This document shows, one piece after another, positions 59,885 through 64,000 of a stretch of 64,000 nucleotides of DNA. Both the position numbers and the translations under genes were made by a program. Origin of the DNA: Dietzia natronolimnaea. GTDB lineage: Bacteria; Actinomycetota; Actinomycetes; Mycobacteriales; Mycobacteriaceae. The DNA is taken from assembly GCF_039525805.1 (NCBI RefSeq), contig NZ_BAAAHZ010000001.1, one strand, 5' to 3'. Position 1 is the stretch's first letter, and every line of letters begins with the position of its first letter. Below the pieces are notes generated by a model that was not told where the DNA came from, did no database searches, and saw only the letters and a list, made by a program, of their open reading frames with translations.

Positions 59885-60681
59885 CGCGCGCGGTGGGTGT
59901 GGTGGGCGAGGTGCTGGTGACGCTCGGCGTCGTGCTGGCCCTCTTCGTCGTCTACCAGGTGTGGTGGACCGACCTGGGCGCGGCGCGCGCCCAGTCCGCC
60001 GCCGACGCCGAACTGGACCAGCGGTGGGGTGGACAAGACAACCCGCGGGGTCGCGGTACGGGCGTCGACGACGGGGACCCGGGGATCTCCGGACTCGCCG
60101 ACGGCACCGCGTTCGCCCGTCTGTACATCCCCGCGTTCGGCTCGGACTACCGGTTCGCGGTGGTGTCCGGGACCAGCGACGCGGCGCTGGAGACCGGGCC
60201 CGGGCACTATACGGAGACCCAGGGTCCGGGTGAGCCGGGCAACTTCGCCGTCGCCGGGCACCGGGTGGGCCGGGGGTCGCCGTTCAACGACCTGGACGCC
60301 CTGCGCTCGTGCGATGCCCTGGTGTATGCCACGGCGGACCGGTGGCTGGTCTACCGCGTACTTCCCGTGGACGCCCCCGACCGCGCCTCGGCCCGCGCCC
60401 GGGCCGCCGAATGCCTGCCCACGGACCTCGCCGACCGCGCGACGTCCGGCATGTACGAGGGGATGTCCGGTGTCTCGGTGGTCCGCCCGGAGGACGTGTG
60501 GGTGATCGACGCGGTACCCGGACGCGCCGAGCCCGCCTCCCCCGACCTGCTGCCCCTGGCCACGCTCACCACGTGCCATCCGCAGTACTCGGCGGCGGAA
60601 CGGCTCGTGGTCCACGCGGTACTCGAACGCAGCGAGGCGCGGGTACCCGGCGAACTCCCCGCCGAGCTGGGGGGTCGGTGA
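59881..60681 (+). CDS. Class E sortase
   Basis: A 266-residue membrane-anchored transpeptidase. One N-terminal helix (VVGEVLVTLGVVLALFVVYQVWW) is followed by the sortase fold. The catalytic set is H127 (VAGHRVG), C232 (TLTTCHPQ) and R241 (AAERLVV). Class E enzymes recognise LAxTG-like signals and decorate the wall of actinobacteria. No protein with such a sorting signal was seen in this window, so its substrate lies elsewhere. GTG 59881 overlaps the TetR stop. Confidence 0.9.
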   Translation: MTRAVGVVGEVLVTLGVVLALFVVYQVWWTDLGAARAQSAADAELDQRWGGQDNPRGRGTGVDDGDPGISGLADGTAFARLYIPAFGSDYRFAVVSGTSDAALETGPGHYTETQGPGEPGNFAVAGHRVGRGSPFNDLDALRSCDALVYATADRWLVYRVLPVDAPDRASARARAAECLPTDLADRATSGMYEGMSGVSVVRPEDVWVIDAVPGRAEPASPDLLPLATLTTCHPQYSAAERLVVHAVLERSEARVPGELPAELGGR

Positions 60682-60863
60682 TGTACGCCTGGCTCTACCG
60701 GAGGCTCCCGGGGCCCACCCCTGTGCGGATCGTGCTGGTCGTCGTCCTGATCGCGGCGGTGTTCCTGCTGCTGATGGAGGTGGTGTTCCCCGCGGTCGAG
60801 GCGCTCATGCCGTACTCCCACGTGGCGGTCGACCCGGTCGCGGCCTCCCCGCCCGCCCCCTGA
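60681..60863 (+). CDS. 60-residue membrane protein, third gene of the sortase operon
   Basis: A 60-residue protein with one strong helix (IVLVVVLIAAVFLLLMEVVFPAVEALM) and a short Pro/Ala tail. ATG 60681 shares a base with the sortase stop (TGATG), with GGGGGTCGG upstream. The conserved-looking YRRLPGPTPVRIVL opening and coupling to the sortase suggest an accessory subunit (inference). Confidence 0.75.
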   Translation: MYAWLYRRLPGPTPVRIVLVVVLIAAVFLLLMEVVFPAVEALMPYSHVAVDPVAASPPAP

Positions 60864-60881
60864 GCACGTCGGCCCCCTGAC

Positions 60882-61430
60882 TCAGTCGGCCACCCGGGGT
60901 GCGACGAGCTCGGCCACCCGCTGGACCTTGACCGACTGTTCCTGCGTGGACTGCACCGCCAGGACCTGTGTCCCGCGGGCGAGGACCACCAGGGCGCCCC
61001 CCGGGCCGCCGGTGCGGCCACCGGTCCACCCGCCCTCGATGTCCGAGCGCTCCGACTCGCCGACCGGCGCCGAGCCGTCCACCAACTCGGTGGCCCGCTC
61101 CTCCGACTCGACCGAGTACACGGTGGTCGTGAGCTGGACGGCCCCGTCGGCGCTGTAGAAGAAGCAGGCGGCGGGGTCGACGCGGTCGTCGATCCGCACG
61201 TCGGTGGCCAGCTCGCCGTTGAGCCTCGACGCCTCGTCGACCGACAGGTACGGGCACTCCGCACGGGTCACCGGCTCGACCTGCGGGATCTCCGGCTCGC
61301 TGGTCTCCGGCGGCGCGGTCCGGATCGTCCCCATCTCCGGCGCCGGCTCGGTGTCCCCGCCGCACCCCGCCATCACGCCGAGCAGGACGACGGACAGGGG
61401 TGCGAGAAGGGTCGTGGCGGCGATACGCAT
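60882..61430 (-). CDS. DUF2020-family lipoprotein
   Basis: A 182-residue lipoprotein. The lipobox VMAGC is near residue 23, followed by a Pro/Glu/Thr spacer. The domain begins with ECPYLSVDEASRLNGE, typical of DUF2020, and has a Cys pair (ECPYL, ACFFY). DUF2020 proteins are surface lipoproteins of mycolata with no known activity. TATCCT ends seven bases before ATG 61430. It converges on the sortase operon with an 18-bp gap. Confidence 0.8.
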   Translation of the reverse strand: MRIAATTLLAPLSVVLLGVMAGCGGDTEPAPEMGTIRTAPPETSEPEIPQVEPVTRAECPYLSVDEASRLNGELATDVRIDDRVDPAACFFYSADGAVQLTTTVYSVESEERATELVDGSAPVGESERSDIEGGWTGGRTGGPGGALVVLARGTQVLAVQSTQEQSVKVQRVAELVAPRVAD

Positions 61431-61437
61431 GATGACC

Positions 61438-61443
61438 AGGATA
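61438..61443 (-). promoter_or_regulatory. -10 hexamer TATCCT of the DUF2020 gene (leaderless)
   Basis: TATCCT ends seven bases before ATG 61430, which has no ribosome site. Confidence 0.5.
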
Positions 61444-61523
61444 GGACCCGACCCGCTGGGTAAGGTCATCACCACCGAACTGAGAGACCGACACTCATCG
61501 ACCACCGACGGGGAGGCGCCCAC

Positions 61524-62147
61524 ATGACCGGCCCACCCACGCAGGCGCAGGGCGCCGACCGCACCGAGCATCGCCGGCGCGAGCTGCGCGAGACCATCTC
61601 GTCGGTCGCGTTGGACCTGGCCCTCGAGCGGGGGCTCGACGCCGTGACGGTGGACCAGATCGCCAAGGCCGCCAACGTGTCCCGTCGGACGTTCTTCAAC
61701 TACTTCCCCTCCAAGGCCGCCGCGTGCATCCCGGACGCCTTCCCCCCGGACCGCGACGCGGTGCACCTGTTCCTCACCGACCGGTCCGTGTCCACGCTGA
61801 CCGCGCTCACCCGCCTGCTGTGGCTGCAGGTCGCGATGGCCCGGCAGGAGACCCCTCTGTTCAACCGGTTCCACGACATGTGGCGGCGGGAACCGGGGAT
61901 CCGGACCGAGGTGTACGCGATCCTGTCCCGGACCGAGGAGGAGCTGGCCGCCCTGGTGGCCCGCCGGGAGGGCAGGGATCCCGGGTCCGTGGAGGCCGCG
62001 ACGGTGGCGGCGGCGTCCATCGCGATCGTGCGGGTGGCGGTCGAGCAGTGGCGCACCGACGAGTCGCCGACCCTCCTGGAGGACCGGATCCGCGAGTCGT
62101 TCGACGCCGTCATCAGGGCGACCGAGATCCTCCCCGGCGACGCCTGA
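61524..62147 (+). CDS. TetR-family regulator
   Basis: A 207-residue regulator with helix-turn-helix ALERGLDAVTVDQIAKAANVSRRTFFNYFPSKAA near 30-65, in the sequence class of AcrR/mycofactocin-linked regulators. ATG 61524 follows GGGGAGG. It is divergent from the DUF2020 lipoprotein gene across 93 bp and may control it. Confidence 0.85.
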   Translation: MTGPPTQAQGADRTEHRRRELRETISSVALDLALERGLDAVTVDQIAKAANVSRRTFFNYFPSKAAACIPDAFPPDRDAVHLFLTDRSVSTLTALTRLLWLQVAMARQETPLFNRFHDMWRREPGIRTEVYAILSRTEEELAALVARREGRDPGSVEAATVAAASIAIVRVAVEQWRTDESPTLLEDRIRESFDAVIRATEILPGDA

Positions 62148-62204
62148 CCCGTCCGGGCGGGCGTCCGCGGAACGGTCGGGATCAGGGATCGGACGCCGAC
62201 GTCG

Positions 62205-62210
62205 TAGGAT
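62205..62210 (+). promoter_or_regulatory. -10 hexamer TAGGAT of the DUF3558 gene (leaderless)
   Basis: TAGGAT ends six bases before ATG 62217, with no ribosome site between. Confidence 0.55.
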
Positions 62211-62216
62211 CGGCCC

Positions 62217-63191
62217 ATGCGATCGCAGCGACCCCGTCCCGGAACCGGGGGACGAATCGCCCGGGGGTTCGTGGCGTCGGCGGCGATGGTGGCCGTGTCG
62301 GGGTGCTCCGCGCTCGGCTTCTCCGACGCCGGCGAGACGGGTCCACCCCGGATCTCGCCGGAACCCCGGCCCGACATCGCCGCGGCGATGGTGGAGGGTC
62401 GTCCCGATCCCGACGTGCGGTTGAACGCGTGTGAACTCCTCGACCTGACGCCCGCCGAACTGATCGAGCTCACCGACGCCGACATGCCCGAGGTCGAGCC
62501 CATCGGCTCCGGCGATCTGGGCCTGATGTGCACCTACGGCGGTCCGGGATCACCCGAGTTGTACGAGATGCAGCAGGCGGAGGCGGACGCCGAGGCGGAG
62601 GCGGAGGCGGAAGCCGGGGCCGAGGCGGAAGACGGGTCGGAGACGGGAACAGGCACGGCGACAGGGACGACGGCGACCGGGACTGCCGACCCCGGGGACG
62701 GGACGGGCGAGGAGCCCGAGTCCGTGGCGGGGGCCGACACCACCACGGAGGTCAAGCCCATGCCCACGACCTCGCCCACGACCACGACCACCCGGACCAC
62801 CACCGGTGAGCGGGACGAGATCCCCGACACCTTCGCGGCCGGGGTGGTCAAGCCACGTGGGGGCCCCCAGGCCGCGCTGCGCGGCCAGCCCGCGATGTTG
62901 GGGGTGCGGTACGCGTGTTCGGAGATCCGCGGAGCCGACGCGGCGTCGATCGAGGATGCACCCCCGGCCGCTCCCGAGGCGCCCGCCCCGGTCCGACCCG
63001 AACTCGATACCGCGTACATCGACTGCGTGGCGGCCCCGACCGGCGGGGGCGTCGAGGTCCACACGATCCTCATCGCGGACAACGACCTGTGGCACATCAC
63101 GTTGATCAGCCCGGAGACGCCGCGTTCCCCCGATGCCGAGGCACGGGCACTGGAGGGCCTGCGCAGGGTCGCCGAGCACATCCTCGGCTGA
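62217..63191 (+). CDS. DUF3558-like lipoprotein with long low-complexity insert
   Basis: A 324-residue lipoprotein. After an Arg-rich n-region the lipobox is AVSGC near residue 30. The DUF3558-type pattern NACELLDLTPAELIELT begins near 68, with CTYGGPG following. It is split by an insert of about 100 residues rich in Ala/Glu, then Gly/Thr, then Thr/Pro, before the domain resumes (VRYACSEI, YIDCVA, LWHITLIS). Such lipoproteins are surface-exposed in mycolata, with no assigned role. The insert is unusual for the family. Confidence 0.72.
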   Translation: MRSQRPRPGTGGRIARGFVASAAMVAVSGCSALGFSDAGETGPPRISPEPRPDIAAAMVEGRPDPDVRLNACELLDLTPAELIELTDADMPEVEPIGSGDLGLMCTYGGPGSPELYEMQQAEADAEAEAEAEAGAEAEDGSETGTGTATGTTATGTADPGDGTGEEPESVAGADTTTEVKPMPTTSPTTTTTRTTTGERDEIPDTFAAGVVKPRGGPQAALRGQPAMLGVRYACSEIRGADAASIEDAPPAAPEAPAPVRPELDTAYIDCVAAPTGGGVEVHTILIADNDLWHITLISPETPRSPDAEARALEGLRRVAEHILG

Positions 63192-63216
63192 ACCCGGGCC
63201 GCCCGGCGCGGAAATG

Positions 63217-63257
63217 GGGAACGACGCCGGAGCCCCTCAGCATCCGACGCCGTTCCC
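63217..63257 (+). terminator. Imperfect terminator hairpin after the DUF3558 gene
   Basis: GGGAACGACGCCGG (63217-63230) pairs with CCGACGCCGTTCCC (63244-63257) at 12 of 14 positions; loop 13 nt. Confidence 0.55.
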
Positions 63258-63476
63258 TCCTGCGGACTGCGCATCGCGCCTTCCGGAATCCACGCTCGCC
63301 TCGGAAGGCGGCGGGCCGACACCCCCCCCAGGTGCCCCGGTATTCATACCGGCCCCTCGTCGTGAAGTGACAGCCCCTCGTCCGCACTTCACCTCGCCAC
63401 CGCACCCCCCGGCCGGTGACTGGAAGAACTCTATGTTGCACCCGCGGAGCAGGCAAGGCCATGATCTGCGGTTCTT

Positions 63477-63497
63477 CTGTTGACTTTGGGTCAACAG
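63477..63497. promoter_or_regulatory. Inverted repeat, operator candidate
   Basis: CTGTTGAC, spacer TTTGG, GTCAACAG: perfect 8-bp arms. It lies about 260 bp before ATG 63754. It could be an operator or part of a leader structure. Confidence 0.5.
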
Positions 63498-63753
63498 TTG
63501 GAGCCGGAGGATCTACCAGCGGTTCTGCGGGCGCCGTTACCAATGAACATTGGAACCGTGACCCGGCGGGCCCGGGAGCGTGCGGATCGGACCCGCGAGG
63601 CCCGGTCGGCCCGACGGGTACCCAGCCACCAGGGGTCCGGGGTACTGTTACTGCTGTTGCCTGTGTGGCGCATGTGATTTCAGTGAGTCGTGCCCCGGGT
63701 CCACCCGCCCGAACCATCACCGCCGCCCGCCTGCCCGCGGCCGAAGGAGAACG

Positions 63754-64000
63754 ATGTCCCGCCGATCCCGCTTCCTCGCGACCCTCCTGGTCACGACCGG
63801 CCTCGTCGTCGGACTGGCCCCCGCCGCGTCAGCGCAGTCCGTCGCCTTCCCCGGACTGGAGTCGGCGCCCCTCCCCCAGCTGCCCGGGCTGGCCACGCAG
63901 CCCGTCCTCACGATCCCCGTGCCGGCTCCGCCGCGCCCCGCCGTGGAGCCGGTGGCGTCGGTCTACCCCACCCGCGACGAGACGGTGGGCGTGGCGCAAC
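63754..64000 (+). CDS. Secreted protein, probable L,D-transpeptidase (5' part only)
   Basis: The frame runs off the right edge after 82 codons. ATG 63754 has GAAGGAGA upstream. A Sec signal (RRSRFLATLLVTTGLVVGLA, cleavage ASAQ near 28) is followed by a Pro/Leu-rich spacer. The last visible residues, VYPTRDETVGVAQ, resemble the start of the Ig-like domain that precedes the catalytic domain of mycobacterial L,D-transpeptidases. The catalytic His/Cys region is outside the window, so this call rests on one short motif. Confidence 0.5.
   Translation, partial: MSRRSRFLATLLVTTGLVVGLAPAASAQSVAFPGLESAPLPQLPGLATQPVLTIPVPAPPRPAVEPVASVYPTRDETVGVAQ

Larger units (their letters stand above)
63192..63753. 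other. Long intergenic region
   Basis: This 562-bp gap starts with an imperfect hairpin (63217-63257) and contains the inverted repeat at 63477-63497 and a GGGTACTGTTACTGCTG stretch near 63640 that may belong to the next promoter. No convincing coding frame: open frames here lack ribosome sites and code for low-complexity sequence. Confidence 0.55.

Overview
The window is a G+C-rich stretch of actinobacterial chromosome and most likely comes from a mycolic-acid-containing member of the Mycobacteriales/Corynebacteriales; Dietzia is my best guess (inference, no search run). The reasons are gene neighbourhoods and families typical of that group: fadE5, fadA2, fabG4 and htdX close together, dcd next to a UDP-glucose dehydrogenase, a DesA3-type desaturase, a mycofactocin-type SDR, DUF2020 and DUF3558 lipoproteins, a class E sortase and a 13E12-like DUF222/HNH protein. 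No prophage, insertion sequence, CRISPR array or rRNA was seen. One tRNA (Gly, CCC) is present.

Layout. 0-10 kb: a flavin monooxygenase divergent from a GAF regulator, an alanine-type aminotransferase, a YibE/F membrane protein, UDP-glucose dehydrogenase, dCTP deaminase, and two DUF2470 (haem-utilisation-like) genes, one behind a clear DtxR/IdeR iron box. 10-14 kb: tRNA-Gly, a 14-residue-repeat protein, PEP synthase. 14-22 kb: fatty-acid cluster fadE5, VanW-like protein, fadA2, fabG4-htdX; the fadE5 promoter and the fadA2/fabG4 divergent promoter share an 18-bp operator-like motif. 22-30 kb: secreted PQQ-type sugar dehydrogenase, fructosamine kinase with an MFS exporter, an SRPBCC protein, FabH, and two tandem secreted SGNH esterases. 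30-34.4 kb: a membrane protein / PCuAC copper chaperone / Tat-exported Dyp peroxidase operon, a Nudix hydrolase, and an unusual secreted Ser-Glu-Gly repeat protein. 34.4-42 kb: an unknown Rossmann-like protein, PspA, SRPBCC, DUF222/HNH, NYN-domain protein, SDR. 42-45 kb: a 43-residue peptide gene, desA3 behind a perfect 20-bp palindrome, a TetR regulator. 45-53 kb: a complete compact Tad (Flp) pilus locus, flp-tadE-tadG-cpaB-tadZ-tadA-tadB-tadC-peptidase, behind one strong promoter overlapped by a CRP/GlxR-like site. 53-64 kb: FtsX-type ABC exporter, RluA-type pseudouridine synthase, a 39-residue peptide gene, universal stress protein, small acetyltransferase, YeaQ-like protein, TetR-sortase E-small membrane protein operon, DUF2020 and DUF3558 lipoproteins, TetR, and the 5' end of a secreted protein resembling L,D-transpeptidases.

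Themes. The cell envelope and lipids dominate: fatty-acid oxidation and synthesis, desaturation, pilus, sortase, lipoproteins, esterases and peptidoglycan-associated proteins. A second theme is promoter architecture. About a dozen genes have a TANNNT-like hexamer ending 6-7 nt before the start codon, as expected for leaderless mRNAs. The least explained items are the Ser-Glu-Gly repeat protein, the 14-residue repeat protein, the two short peptide genes with good ribosome sites, and the paired DUF2470 genes.
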